Source of the DNA: Acidobacteriota bacterium | GTDB lineage: Bacteria > Acidobacteriota > Blastocatellia > Pyrinomonadales > Pyrinomonadaceae | DNA length: 64,000 nt | NCBI GenBank assembly: GCA_016703965.1 | Contig: JADJBB010000004.1 | Span: 496,001 to 560,000, forward strand | Direction of reading: 5' to 3' | Part shown: positions 1-9,459 of the stretch, one piece after another | Layout of the letters: the number at the start of each line of letters is the position of its first letter | Position numbering within the stretch: position 1 is the stretch's first letter | The notes under the pieces: model-generated | The model's input: the letters and a program-made list of their open reading frames with translations, nothing else | Databases searched by the model: none | What the model was told of the DNA's origin: nothing | Program-made: the position numbers and the translations under genes

Positions 1-2
1 CC

Positions 3-1325
3 GTACGGATCGGCCATTATCGCTGGATGATCTGTACGCTGCTGTTCTTCGCGGCAACAGTCAATTATGTTGACCGCCAGGTTCTCGGCATTCTGAAACC
101 TACCCTAGCTAAGGAATTTGGCTGGACTGAGATCGATTATGGCTGGATCGTTTTCGCGTTTCAGACCGCTTATGCGATCGGCCTGCTGTTTGTGGGCCGC
201 CTAATGGATCGCTTCGGGACGAAAAAAGGTTTTGCGGTATCCATAACGGTCTGGAGCGTTGCCGCACTCCTGCACGCCTGGGCAGTTCCGATCGGTGTTG
301 CGACAGCGGCTTTGCTTAATTTCGTCGGCATCGTGTCGACAACCACGGCATTCGCTTCTGTGGTCGGCTTCATGGTCGTGCGTTTCATCCTCGGCCTTGG
401 CGAAGCCGGTAATTTCCCGGCATCGATCAAAACGGTTGCCGAGTGGTTTCCTAAGAAAGAGCGAGCTCTTGCAACAGGCATTTTTAATTCAGGGACAAAC
501 GTCGGAGCCTTAGCAACACCGCTTCTCGTTCCACTGATAGTTCTTTATTGGGGCTGGTGGGAAGCGTTCATTATTACTGGCTTGATAGGGTTTTTGTGGC
601 TCGGCTTTTGGCTGATGATATATCGCCGGCCCGAGGAGCATCCAAGGCTCTCGAAGGCAGAACTTGCATATATTCAGAGTGATCCGATCGAGCCTAATGT
701 AACCATTCCATGGAAACGCCTTTTCCCGCATCGTCAGACGTGGGCATTCGCGATCGGCAAATTCCTTACGGATCCGATCTGGTGGGTCTATCTCTTTTGG
801 CTGCCCGATTTTCTCCAAAAGCAGCACGGCCTCGACCTCAAGACCTTTGGTCTTCCGATCGCGGTGATCTACATCATCGCTGACGTCGGCAGTATCGGCG
901 GCGGTTATCTTTCATCAAAGATGATCAAAATGGGCTGGAGTATCAACCGTTCAAGAAAAACTGCGATGCTTATCTGTGCACTCGCCGTCGTGCCGATCGT
1001 GATCGCCTCGACGACCTCGAGCTTGTGGCTTGCGGTTATTTTGATCGGTATTGCAGCAGCAGCTCATCAGGGCTGGTCGGCTAATATCTTCACGCTTTCC
1101 TCGGATATGTTCCCGAAGCAGGCCGTTGGTTCGGTTGTCGGTATCGGCGGTATGTTCGGAGCCATCGGCGGCATGATAATCTCGCCGCTAGTTGGATATA
1201 TTCTGGACCGGACGGGCAGCTATCTACCGCTCTTCATCATCGCAGCGTCTGCATATTTGGTAGCGTTATTGATAATCCATCTTCTGGCGCCAAGGCTAGA
1301 ACCGGCGAATATCAAGTACGACTAA
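3..1325 (+). CDS. MFS transporter, hexuronate (ExuT-like), 5'-truncated
   Basis: Inner-membrane major facilitator protein, most like the ExuT hexuronate/aldonate:H+ symporters. The reading frame is open to the window edge and the residues just before the first ATG (27) still look like the conserved amphipathic N-terminus of this family, so the true start lies upstream. Visible features are a 'NYVDRQVLGILKP' first-helix signature, a motif-A-like loop (GRLMDRFGTKKG, between helices 2 and 3), and about 12 hydrophobic segments. It faces a convergent pectin-degradation gene series, which supports import of galacturonate or related uronates. The substrate is inferred; the family call is firm. Confidence 0.85.
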   Translation, partial: VRIGHYRWMICTLLFFAATVNYVDRQVLGILKPTLAKEFGWTEIDYGWIVFAFQTAYAIGLLFVGRLMDRFGTKKGFAVSITVWSVAALLHAWAVPIGVATAALLNFVGIVSTTTAFASVVGFMVVRFILGLGEAGNFPASIKTVAEWFPKKERALATGIFNSGTNVGALATPLLVPLIVLYWGWWEAFIITGLIGFLWLGFWLMIYRRPEEHPRLSKAELAYIQSDPIEPNVTIPWKRLFPHRQTWAFAIGKFLTDPIWWVYLFWLPDFLQKQHGLDLKTFGLPIAVIYIIADVGSIGGGYLSSKMIKMGWSINRSRKTAMLICALAVVPIVIASTTSSLWLAVILIGIAAAAHQGWSANIFTLSSDMFPKQAVGSVVGIGGMFGAIGGMIISPLVGYILDRTGSYLPLFIIAASAYLVALLIIHLLAPRLEPANIKYD

Positions 1326-1347
1326 CAAAAAACGTTCCCAGTAAATT

Positions 1348-1383
1348 ATGGCCCGAACTGAGCAAGGTCTGAGTTCGGGCCAT
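1348..1383 (+). terminator. Rho-independent terminator after the MFS gene
   Basis: Two perfect 12-nt arms (ATGGCCCGAACT and its complement) separated by a 12-nt loop, followed by a T-rich run. It lies in the 80-bp gap between the convergent transporter and GH43 genes and may serve both strands, although the T-run favours the plus strand. Confidence 0.8.
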
Positions 1384-1404
1384 TTGTTTATTGTGCTGCG
1401 ATAT

Positions 1405-3021
1405 CTATCTTTCAAACCGGATCCAATCAATATCCGCCGAACCGGCGTCGTTAAATTTCCCGGGCCGATTGAAGAAAAATCCTACCTTTGCCCCTATCCA
1501 TCTCCCTTCACGTGCCTTGAAAGTTTCGCCGACATTCGCAAACGCCTTTCCGTCGATGCTGTAGCTAAAGACACAGACCGCACCCGCTTTTACATCCACG
1601 CGGATATAAACATCCTTCGACAACAGCGGCTGAGGTAAACTTTCGGTCTCGAGCGTTCCTTTATCAGCATACTTTGAGGTTGATTGCGAGATGTATGTCT
1701 TGCCGCCGCGATTTGTTATGCCAATCAGTGAATAATCGAGCCCCATTACCACAAGCCCAAACCGTTCACCCTCGAAACGCGGCGTTAGTGAAACCTTTGC
1801 CGTTGCGGTGAATTCGTCCGCCGGAGTTTTCTGCAGCAGGAGATTTGGCAGATCCCAGAGGTTTTTGTAACCGTCAGGCTGCTGAACGGAGTACATTCGC
1901 AAGACCCCTTTCTCAGGATAGGGAAATGCCCAGCGGGCTTCAGGATTTGCGTGCCATTGCCATTGCCGACCTATGGTCGGCCCATTAAATTCGTCTGTAT
2001 CCGGCGGTGTTTGGATCGGAAAGCTACTGCCGACATTTGGTTTTCTGTACTGCAGCACCGGCTCGCCCGTTCCGTCGCCATCCGGGTCTGACCCGATCAC
2101 CGGAAATCCATTTTTCCAAACCGCCGGCTGCAAGTGAACGACGCGGCCGTACGGCCCTTTGTCCTGAAAATGCAGAAACCACCACTCTCCTGACGGCGTA
2201 TCGACGAGAGCTCCCTGATGCGGGCCGTTCACGGTCGATCTGCCTTGAGCAAGCACGACCTTTCGCTCATATGGCCCGTAAACATTCGTCGACCGCAAAA
2301 CAAGTTGCCAGCCGGTCGCCACGCCGCCAGCCGGGGCTAGGATGTAATAATAACCGTCCCGCTTCATAAACTTCGGCCCCTCGACCGTCGGATCGGTGTC
2401 GTGGCCGTCAAAAACCATCACTCCGTCGTCAAGCAGCTTTGTACCGTCCGAACTCATTTTTTTGACGACGAGCAGGCTCTTGATCCCGGCACGGCTGCCC
2501 GCAAATGCGTGGACGAGATACGCCTTGCCATCGTCGTCCCACAGCGGGCACGGATCGATCCAGCCTTTTCCCTCGGCGATCAGCAACGGTTTTGACCACT
2601 CGCCCGCCGGATCTTTGGCCTTGGTCATGTAGATGCCGTAATCGGGATCGGGAAAGAAGATATAGAATTCGCCCGCGTGAAACCTGATAGCCGGTGCCCA
2701 GACCCCGCCGCCATGCTGCGGCTTTTTGAAGATATCCTTCGGCTCCTGCTCGCGAAAAACGTGGTTAATGAGGCTCCAATTCACGAGATCCTTTGAATGC
2801 AGGATCGGCAAGCCGGGAACACTATTAAAGCTCGACGACGTCATGTAATAGTCATCGCCAACGCGAATCGCATCGGGATCGGAATAGTCGGCATTGATGA
2901 TCGGATTTTTGTAAGTATCGTCGCCGTTATCCGCAACCCAGACCTTCGAAACCTGGGCATTAGCTGCTACTGCACACAAAAATACGAGCGATATCAAAAC
3001 TGATCTCGACAGAGTTTGCAT
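1405..3021 (-). CDS. Secreted glycoside hydrolase family 43 (beta-xylosidase/arabinofuranosidase type)
   Basis: An N-terminal signal peptide (cleavage near residue 22, NAQ) is followed by a five-bladed GH43 propeller (about 35-330) and a C-terminal concanavalin-like beta-sandwich (about 345-538), as in two-domain GH43 exo-enzymes. The family's three carboxylates are visible: Asp48 in YSDPD (base), Asp156 in GWIDP (pKa modulator) and Glu214 in TVEGP (acid). It would cleave arabinosyl or xylosyl side chains of pectin or hemicellulose outside the inner membrane. It follows the GntR gene after 23 bp on the same strand and ends the pectin gene series. Exact substrate unknown. Confidence 0.88.
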   Translation of the reverse strand: MQTLSRSVLISLVFLCAVAANAQVSKVWVADNGDDTYKNPIINADYSDPDAIRVGDDYYMTSSSFNSVPGLPILHSKDLVNWSLINHVFREQEPKDIFKKPQHGGGVWAPAIRFHAGEFYIFFPDPDYGIYMTKAKDPAGEWSKPLLIAEGKGWIDPCPLWDDDGKAYLVHAFAGSRAGIKSLLVVKKMSSDGTKLLDDGVMVFDGHDTDPTVEGPKFMKRDGYYYILAPAGGVATGWQLVLRSTNVYGPYERKVVLAQGRSTVNGPHQGALVDTPSGEWWFLHFQDKGPYGRVVHLQPAVWKNGFPVIGSDPDGDGTGEPVLQYRKPNVGSSFPIQTPPDTDEFNGPTIGRQWQWHANPEARWAFPYPEKGVLRMYSVQQPDGYKNLWDLPNLLLQKTPADEFTATAKVSLTPRFEGERFGLVVMGLDYSLIGITNRGGKTYISQSTSKYADKGTLETESLPQPLLSKDVYIRVDVKAGAVCVFSYSIDGKAFANVGETFKAREGRWIGAKVGFFFNRPGKFNDAGSADIDWIRFER

Positions 3022-3044
3022 ATCCGAAATGTCCTTATTTTGGA

Positions 3045-3806
3045 TCAGGGCTCGAGGCCGCTTGAAAGTGCCCGAGCTTCTTCTTCTTCGAGACGCTGGG
3101 CTTTTTGAGTCTCGACCAGATGGTCGTGCATAGCGCGGCTTGCCGCCTCTGCGTCATGTTCTCGCATCGCACGATAGATGTTATGGTGCTGTTCGGCAGA
3201 TTCCTTCAGATCCCGGGCCCGCTTGACCGTTTTGGAACGGCTGTCAAAAAGGATAGTCGCAACCATGTTCATGAGTGAGGTCAGAATACGGTTATTCGAC
3301 GCGGCGGCGATCGTTTGATGAAATTTCATATCGTGGACCAGATACTGCTCCGGATCGTCGATCGACGCATACATACCGGTGATCTGCTCCGCCATGAGCG
3401 TCATCTGCTCGCTGGTCGCACGCTCCGCCGCCATTCCGGCGATGCTCATTTCGAGAGCGAGCCTTGCCTCGAACATTTCATCTGACGTAAACCCGTGAAG
3501 AGCCGATAACATTCGCAAAGCGCTGCTGTCCAGTGTCGGCGACTCATGACGTTCGGCAACAAATGTTCCGGCACCTTGCCGCGACTGCAGTATTCCGACG
3601 GTTGCCAGAGATCGAATGCCGGCGCGCAGCGTCGGCCGGCTCACGCCGAGCAGCTTTGCCAGATCTCGTTCCGGCGGCAGGCGGTCGCCCGGAGAAAGTT
3701 CGCCGTTGTGGATCATGTCACGCAGGCGAACGACAACCTCTTCGGCAGTGGTGCCGTTCTTTTCCGAATTCAGATTTTGGAAAACTGCCGGTGTTTTCTT
3801 TGGCAT
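3045..3806 (-). CDS. GntR/FadR-family transcriptional regulator
   Basis: A winged-helix domain (about residues 20-88, with the family pattern 'GDRLPPERDLAKLLGVSRPTLR') is followed by an all-helical FCD ligand-binding domain (about 105-235). FadR-branch regulators such as UxuR, ExuR and LldR usually sense uronates or organic acids and bind TNGTNNNACNA sites. A perfect site of that class lies upstream of the TonB receptor gene at 16785-16801, so this protein is the natural candidate to control the locus. It sits inside the operon-like series, between the cupin and GH43 genes. The family is clear; the ligand is inferred. Confidence 0.92.
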   Translation of the reverse strand: MPKKTPAVFQNLNSEKNGTTAEEVVVRLRDMIHNGELSPGDRLPPERDLAKLLGVSRPTLRAGIRSLATVGILQSRQGAGTFVAERHESPTLDSSALRMLSALHGFTSDEMFEARLALEMSIAGMAAERATSEQMTLMAEQITGMYASIDDPEQYLVHDMKFHQTIAAASNNRILTSLMNMVATILFDSRSKTVKRARDLKESAEQHHNIYRAMREHDAEAASRAMHDHLVETQKAQRLEEEEARALSSGLEP

Positions 3807-3870
3807 TTTTGTAAAAACTGGCGGAGGTACAAGCTGATTCTAGCTTAGATAAACGATTTTGTCGAAATTC

Positions 3871-4404
3871 TTACTTCGGCAGCGGATCCTCAAATATCTT
3901 GATAAGGATCATCGAAAAGCCTTTACCCGTTACCGAACGTCGATGCGGGGTACCTCTCGGGACCATGATCAGGTCGCCTTCCTTGATAACGATCGATTGA
4001 GCTCCAGTGACGGTTTTTGCTCTCCATTCGCCGGGTGTCGCTTCTTTAGGATCGACGAGCGTTCCGCCAAGCTCAAGCGTCGCCTGGCCTTTGAGAACGT
4101 AGTAAACGTCGTCCGATTTGTCGTGCAGTTCGACCAGATCGCCGCTGCGTCTATGGTCGTGCTGTATCGCGACGCGAGTCTCCATTCCGGCCCCGCCGAT
4201 GATGTCCTCGACCTTTGTCAGCGTCGGGAGTTTCGGATCAGGATCGGTCTTATCTCCGGCAAGTCTTTTCTCCAGGTCGGCGACCGACTGCTTTGATCTG
4301 ACAACATACGGTTTGATCGCCGTCGATGGTTGACGCGACTGAGCCGCGGCCGCACCGGCGGAAACCAATACTACAAGAAGCGAAAAAATGATCTGCTTTT
4401 TCAT
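3871..4404 (-). CDS. Exported cupin-domain protein
   Basis: A 177-residue protein with a signal peptide (residues 1-21) and a single cupin barrel. The cupin motifs are visible as 'HDKSDDVYYVLKGQATLELGG' near residue 95 and 'PRGTPHRRS' near 150, although not every metal-binding His/Glu of motif 1 can be assigned. It starts 3 bp after the GH88/105 gene and is followed after 64 bp by the regulator. In pectin loci such cupins are often annotated as pectin-degradation or uronate-isomerising proteins. An enzymatic role is not shown by the sequence. Confidence 0.8.
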   Translation of the reverse strand: MKKQIIFSLLVVLVSAGAAAAQSRQPSTAIKPYVVRSKQSVADLEKRLAGDKTDPDPKLPTLTKVEDIIGGAGMETRVAIQHDHRRSGDLVELHDKSDDVYYVLKGQATLELGGTLVDPKEATPGEWRAKTVTGAQSIVIKEGDLIMVPRGTPHRRSVTGKGFSMILIKIFEDPLPK

Positions 4405-4407
4405 AAT

Positions 4408-6315
4408 TTACTTATTTCCTTTCGACTGTGCGATCATCCACCGGCCAAGGTCCTGAGCGGCTTTGAAATTCTCGTATTCGGCCGGTAAACGGCGACCGTC
4501 GGTATATTCGTTGTAAAGCCACGGATCGCCGATCACAAAAACCGAGCCCTTGCCATATTTCGCCATCGCGATAAGGACGTCGCCATTTACGGTAAGTACG
4601 GGTTTCGCATCCTTGGACAGCGACAATGTCGAAACCTCTTTGATATAGATCTCTTTGGTATTCGGGAAGATCGAGTTGCCGGCCGGGATCATCACGCGTC
4701 CCATCCGGTAATCGTTATTCAGCACCTCGAACTTACGGTCCTTGTTAAATTTGATCCCGAACGTTTCTGATAGTGTATTGAATTTATCAAGTTCCGCATT
4801 CTGCCCGTCGTTGCCAAAGAGCGCGAGTACGCCGCCTTTCTTCACCCATTCCGAGATCGCTTTTACATTGTTCGGGCCGACGAATTGCGGATTCGCCGTC
4901 TCTTTTTCGGTGTCCGGATCGACGATGATGTAAACGCTGGCATTTGCCAGATTCGCCTCCGTCGGGGCGGTCGAAAGCTGTCCGACCTTGCCGCCCATCG
5001 TGCGGAAAGTGTTCATAAAGATCGAAAAACCCGAATCGAGCAGCTCGTTGTACTTGTAGTGCCAGACTTCATCCGTGCCGAGCTTGCCGCGTCGGATCTC
5101 GTGATTGAAATAGTCATCGAGCAGTACCGTTTTGCCTTTTGCCGGCCAGCCTTTTTCATAAGCTTCGATCTCGAGAGCCGCACGGATCGCGGGACCCAGC
5201 CCCTTGGCGTCATTCGTTCTGAGCTTTTCGCTCATGTAGTAATCATAGCTGCCGTCACGATATGGATTGCCGCCAAGGCCTGAGACCGAGACCGTCCCTT
5301 CCCAATCCGTCTGACCTTGAGTATTAGTTTTGATGAATTCCTTCTTGATACCCGCCCAGCCGGTCGTCGCAACCTTCATGTATCTTTCGGGCAAGTAGCC
5401 CTCGCGGACGCCGCGGGCAAGTGCGTAAACGAACATCGCCGATGCCGAAGATTCGAGATAGTTCTTCTCTTTTCCGCCGAGATCGAGGATGTCCCACCAA
5501 ACGCCGCTTTTCTTGTCCTGAACCTTTTCGATCGCCGCTGCTTCGCGATTGAGGATCGCGATCAGCTCGGACCGTCGCGGATGATCCTGAGGAAAATACT
5601 CAAGCACATCGATGAGCCCCATCGCATACCAGCCCATCGCGCGTCCCCAGAAATGCGGCGATTGGCCGGTGGTCTTGTTCGCCCATTTTTGCTGCTTCGA
5701 TTCGTCCCAGCCGTGATAGAGCAATCCGGTTTTCGGGTCACGCGAGTGCTTCTCCATCCAGACGAACTGGTTAGCGATATCATTCCAATTGTCCTCGCCA
5801 AAGAACATTGAGTATTCGGCATAGAACGGTTGGCCCATATAGAGCCCGTCGAGCCACATCTGATACGGATAGATCTTTTTGTGCCAAAAGCCGCCTTCGT
5901 TCGTTCGCGGATGCGTCCTGAGCTGCGTACGGGCGAGTTCGACCATTTTGCGGTATTTCTCGTTGCCAGTTGCACGATAGAGCATCAGCATTGATGTCGT
6001 CGGCGTTATGTGGTCGATGTTGTATTCGTCAACCTTGTAGTCCTTATGATTGCCTTTCTCATCGATCCAGTAGTCCATTCCCTTCTGGATGTGATTGAAA
6101 TACTTTGCATCACCGGTCGCGTACCACATCGCCTGGATCGCCTTGTGGACGACACCTTGCTCGTAGGTCCATTTCGCCGGGATCCCGGGTTGATTTCGGT
6201 CATCGACCCAAATGCGGTTCATCGCGGTGTCGGCGAGTTGCTCAGATACCGGCTTCTGGGCCATCGCTCCGGCTGTCAGCAATAAAATAAGTACAAGAAT
6301 GATCGTGCTTTTCAT
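4408..6315 (-). CDS. GH88/GH105 unsaturated rhamnogalacturonyl hydrolase with C-terminal DUF4350-like domain
   Basis: Signal peptide (1-19), then an (alpha/alpha)6-barrel of the YteR/YesR type (about 25-375). The catalytic aspartate is seen in the 'YQMWLDGLYMG' motif (Asp156). The enzyme hydrates the 4,5-unsaturated galacturonyl end left by rhamnogalacturonan lyases. A further ~230 residues (about 395-630) resemble a glutamine-amidotransferase-like/DUF4350 fold ('GGVLALFGNDGQN', 'GSVFVIGDPWLYNE'), which is absent from the ~370-residue YteR. It starts 5 bp after the upstream propeller gene. The GH105 call is strong; the role of the extra domain is unknown. Confidence 0.88.
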   Translation of the reverse strand: MKSTIILVLILLLTAGAMAQKPVSEQLADTAMNRIWVDDRNQPGIPAKWTYEQGVVHKAIQAMWYATGDAKYFNHIQKGMDYWIDEKGNHKDYKVDEYNIDHITPTTSMLMLYRATGNEKYRKMVELARTQLRTHPRTNEGGFWHKKIYPYQMWLDGLYMGQPFYAEYSMFFGEDNWNDIANQFVWMEKHSRDPKTGLLYHGWDESKQQKWANKTTGQSPHFWGRAMGWYAMGLIDVLEYFPQDHPRRSELIAILNREAAAIEKVQDKKSGVWWDILDLGGKEKNYLESSASAMFVYALARGVREGYLPERYMKVATTGWAGIKKEFIKTNTQGQTDWEGTVSVSGLGGNPYRDGSYDYYMSEKLRTNDAKGLGPAIRAALEIEAYEKGWPAKGKTVLLDDYFNHEIRRGKLGTDEVWHYKYNELLDSGFSIFMNTFRTMGGKVGQLSTAPTEANLANASVYIIVDPDTEKETANPQFVGPNNVKAISEWVKKGGVLALFGNDGQNAELDKFNTLSETFGIKFNKDRKFEVLNNDYRMGRVMIPAGNSIFPNTKEIYIKEVSTLSLSKDAKPVLTVNGDVLIAMAKYGKGSVFVIGDPWLYNEYTDGRRLPAEYENFKAAQDLGRWMIAQSKGNK

Positions 6316-6320
6316 AAATT

Positions 6321-7379
6321 CTATTTTTTGAGAGGGATCGATTGATTCCAGCTCGCGCCTTGTCCATTAATGGTACCGCTTACGGCAAAGAAAACGTGCG
6401 TCGGTTTTCCATTCTCGATCAGAACATGCGGCCGCTCGGTCTTACCAACCTTCGTCGTCGTACCGTCGGCCCACAAAATATTTCTCGAAACCGCGATACC
6501 TGGTTGCGGAACCGTCCATTTAATTCCGTCATCGGATGTCGCGTAAAAGATCTCTTTATCGGGCGAATATTTACGTTCATGATCGAGCATCAAGGCTTTG
6601 TATTTGCCGTTCTCGATCCATATGAAAGGATCTTCAGCACCGATGCCCATGTTCAAGGGCTGATCCGTAACTCGCTTATATTCCTTGTCGTATCGATCAG
6701 CGATCGCCAAACCGATCGCATGAACCGTGAGCCGCGTAACCCCTTTATAATAAAGCATTACTCGCCCATCTTTAAGCACGACCGGCGCCGCATTGCTTGT
6801 CAGATATCTGTCCCAGGAGTCGGTTTTTACATCAAGGATCGGTTTGTCGAGTCGTTTCCATGGCCCGTAGGGCGATTTCGAGGTCGCGAGCCCGATGCGC
6901 TCGTGCTGGTGGGCATCGAGTTTAGTTGGTGAATCATCGTTAATGCGAAAGTCCAGACCCGGGCGTTTCCCTTTATACGTTGTTCCCGTGTAGTACAGCA
7001 AATACGTATCCTTGTATTTTCTGATCGCCGGATTATGCGTCATCTGGCCGTCCCAGAATTCCTCGCCGCGCGGCGGTAGTGCGACATCGCTGAATTTATA
7101 GGGCCCGGCGGGTTTGTCGGAAATAGCGTGTACGATCTCAGAATTCGTTAGCCAATACGGCCCAAATCCGGGCGGTTTTGGCCAGCGGGACGCGAACATA
7201 TGGTATTTTCCGTCGTCGCCCTTAATGACCGACCCGCACCACACCCAATAACCATCCATACGAAACCCGCCGTCAAGCGGCGCAGGCAAAAGTTTATCGT
7301 GAAACTCATTCGTCTGCGCCGATAGACTAGCCGCAAAAACGGCCAGCAAAAGAAGGATCTGCAAACGTCTAAGTCTCAT
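6321..7379 (-). CDS. Secreted GH43/GH117-like five-bladed beta-propeller glycosidase
   Basis: A 352-residue exported protein (signal peptide 1-21) made of repeated propeller-blade motifs such as 'YWVWCGSVIKGDDGKYHMFASRW', 'AIRKYKDTYLLYYTGTTY', 'DGRVMLYYKGV' and 'AEDPFIWIENGKYKALM'. These are typical of GH43/GH32/GH117-like folds, but the classical GH43 acid motif is not obvious, so the family assignment is tentative. The stop shares one base with the start of the acetylesterase gene (TAATG), which shows tight translational coupling. It is probably an exo-glycosidase on rhamnogalacturonan fragments. Confidence 0.72.
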   Translation of the reverse strand: MRLRRLQILLLLAVFAASLSAQTNEFHDKLLPAPLDGGFRMDGYWVWCGSVIKGDDGKYHMFASRWPKPPGFGPYWLTNSEIVHAISDKPAGPYKFSDVALPPRGEEFWDGQMTHNPAIRKYKDTYLLYYTGTTYKGKRPGLDFRINDDSPTKLDAHQHERIGLATSKSPYGPWKRLDKPILDVKTDSWDRYLTSNAAPVVLKDGRVMLYYKGVTRLTVHAIGLAIADRYDKEYKRVTDQPLNMGIGAEDPFIWIENGKYKALMLDHERKYSPDKEIFYATSDDGIKWTVPQPGIAVSRNILWADGTTTKVGKTERPHVLIENGKPTHVFFAVSGTINGQGASWNQSIPLKK

Positions 7380-8122
7380 TATTTCCTCAAATACTTGGTT
7401 AGCATGATCTTATTCTCGCGTATGCCTTCGACCGCAAGCTTCGCCATTTCCTCAGCTCCGAGCGGACTGAAATGCGTGTTATCCTCGACGCCTTTTGGGT
7501 AATTAGGGTGTTCGCCCGGCTTTAATTGCAGAAACAGCTTGGTCGAACCATCTTTTCCATATCGCGTCATAACCGCCGCACTTTTGCTCTCCATGTCGAT
7601 CACGGCAGCGTTCTCGGCTTTGCCGACAGCTTTTACTGCCTCGGGGTATTCGCCATGGGTTTTTACGAGTACTTCGTTCTCGAACTTACGACGCGAAACT
7701 GGCGTCATCAGCACCGGCGTCGCACCTTTTGCCCGAACGTCGCGAATGAATCTCGCCAAATTTGCCTTGTAATCGTCCGGCGACGCGTAAACCGCCGGTT
7801 TGTCCTTTTTCTCGTCGTTATGGCCGAACTCAATGAAAACGAAATCGCCCTTTTTAAGTGCATCGACTATCTTTTGCCAGTGGCCTTCATCGACGAAGGA
7901 TTTCGTGCTTCGTCCATTTAGCGCTCGATTGTCGATCTTTACCTTTGCCGGGTCGAAATGCTGCTGGAGCATTTCGCCCCAACCGGTTTCGGGCCGTCGA
8001 TCAGCCGCTTTATTCGCCGCGGTCGAATCTCCTGCAAGAAAAACGGTTAACTGGGCCGACGCGGAAGCACTCAACAACAAAGCGAAAAGCAAGACTAGCA
8101 CGATGGCCAAGATCAACCTCAT
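7379..8122 (-). CDS. Rhamnogalacturonan acetylesterase (SGNH hydrolase, CE12-like)
   Basis: A 247-residue exported SGNH/GDSL hydrolase. The four blocks are visible: nucleophile Ser33 in 'LAGDSTAA', 'NRALNGRSTKSF' (Gly/oxyanion), Asn in 'IEFGHNDEK', and Asp...His in 'DNTHFSPLG'. The GDSTAA form of block I and the length are those of rhamnogalacturonan acetylesterases, which remove acetyl groups from galacturonic acid. The upstream Gfo/Idh gene overlaps it by 4 bp (ATGA). Signal peptide residues 1-23. Confidence 0.88.
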   Translation of the reverse strand: MRLILAIVLVLLFALLLSASASAQLTVFLAGDSTAANKAADRRPETGWGEMLQQHFDPAKVKIDNRALNGRSTKSFVDEGHWQKIVDALKKGDFVFIEFGHNDEKKDKPAVYASPDDYKANLARFIRDVRAKGATPVLMTPVSRRKFENEVLVKTHGEYPEAVKAVGKAENAAVIDMESKSAAVMTRYGKDGSTKLFLQLKPGEHPNYPKGVEDNTHFSPLGAEEMAKLAVEGIRENKIMLTKYLRK

Positions 8123-9453
8123 AAACGTATCAACTCACTGATCTTGACGGGACGCTTTTGCTCGATGCTCGTCCTGGCCGCGATCCCGGTCAGGCAAGAC
8201 ATCGCACCGGCACGCGAATCCGGCAATTTCAGATGCTCGGGAACCTGAGCGTTCTTAAATATCACCTCGCGTAGCCGATCGTCACCGCCCGAGTGTCCGC
8301 CGGCGATATTTGGCATCTCGATCCGCTCGCGGCCGCGAGGGAAACTCTTAATGAGGTAGATCTCAGATTGCAGCTGCTCGGGCCACGGCTGGCGTTCGTA
8401 ATCGCGAACCTCAAGCCTGCCTTTCGTGCCGTTAAAGGCGATCCGATAGCCTTCGATCGGCATTGAAGCATTGAGCGAATAGCTCATACTGACGCCATTC
8501 GAATACTTGACCGCCGCCGACATTGTGTCGTAAATATCGATGTCTTCCTTAAACACGCAGCCGTCACGCATATACCCGTCAACGTCCTCGCATTCGGCAT
8601 ACAGCTTCATCAATCGAGCGTCTTTTGTCAGATCCCAAAAGAACGGGCACTTTGCTTTGTGCGGGCACGTGCGGCAATTTGTATGGCGAAACGTCCCGGC
8701 CTTGCCGTAGACATTCAGGTCGCCGTAAGCCGTCACCTCGACCGGATCGGCACCGAGCCACCAGTTCACCAGGTCAAAATGATGCGTCGCCTTATGCACC
8801 CAAAGGCTGCCGCCGCCTGCTTTCAAACGGTGCCAGCGGCGGAAATAATCCGCGCCGTGCGACGTGTCGAGGTACCAGCTGAAATCGACCGACGTAACCT
8901 TACCGATCTCGCCGGATTGCAGTATCTCTTTTATTTTCTGGTGCTTGGGCGCGTAGCGGTAATTGAAAGCAACTGTGATCTTGCGGTTATTTTTCTTTTC
9001 GGCATCAATTACCGCCTGAGCCTGAACAGCCTCGGTTACCATAGGTTTCTCGGTGATGACATCAATGCCCATCGCGAGAGCTTTGGTAATGAATTGATGA
9101 TGTGTCGAATCCATCGTCGTCACCATCAGAAGCTCAGGCTTGGTCTTGGCGACCATTTCGTCAAAACTCGTGAACGTCGGGCAGCTCGCACCGATCAGTT
9201 TTTTTCCGGCTTCGGCACGCTTACCGTTCTTGTCGCAAAGGCCAACGAATTCGATCTCGTTCGCATAGCGTTCGAAGATGTCTTTGCCCCACATTCCCGT
9301 ACCGCGGTGTCCGGTTCCGACCATTGCGTAGCGTTTTCGAGCCAGTGGTGTGACGGTGGCCGCGGACAGCGAGCCCGTTAACAGGGCCGACGCGGCCGCA
9401 ACGCCGGATGCCTTTACAAAATCACGACGGTTTATCGATCCTTTATCTGACAT
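8119..9453 (-). CDS. Gfo/Idh/MocA-family oxidoreductase with Tat signal
   Basis: NAD(P)-dependent oxidoreductase family. A Tat signal (NRRDFVKASG, residues 8-17, then a hydrophobic stretch) precedes a Rossmann domain with 'MVGTGHRGTG' (about 44-53) and the family's EKP motif (ITEKPM). Between about residues 262 and 305 there is a cysteine-rich insert (CRTCPHKAKC, then two further Cys in 'CEDVDGYMRDGC') that could bind a metal or form disulfides. Export suggests a folded cofactor-bound enzyme acting on sugars in the periplasm. It overlaps the acetylesterase gene by 4 bp. The substrate cannot be told from sequence. Confidence 0.85.
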   Translation of the reverse strand: MSDKGSINRRDFVKASGVAAASALLTGSLSAATVTPLARKRYAMVGTGHRGTGMWGKDIFERYANEIEFVGLCDKNGKRAEAGKKLIGASCPTFTSFDEMVAKTKPELLMVTTMDSTHHQFITKALAMGIDVITEKPMVTEAVQAQAVIDAEKKNNRKITVAFNYRYAPKHQKIKEILQSGEIGKVTSVDFSWYLDTSHGADYFRRWHRLKAGGGSLWVHKATHHFDLVNWWLGADPVEVTAYGDLNVYGKAGTFRHTNCRTCPHKAKCPFFWDLTKDARLMKLYAECEDVDGYMRDGCVFKEDIDIYDTMSAAVKYSNGVSMSYSLNASMPIEGYRIAFNGTKGRLEVRDYERQPWPEQLQSEIYLIKSFPRGRERIEMPNIAGGHSGGDDRLREVIFKNAQVPEHLKLPDSRAGAMSCLTGIAARTSIEQKRPVKISELIRL

Positions 9454-9459
9454 AATTTT

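Noticed and set aside
5013..5213. Antisense frames within the GH105 and other CAZyme genes
   Set aside because: They are opposite-strand shadows of clear coding regions with no independent support.
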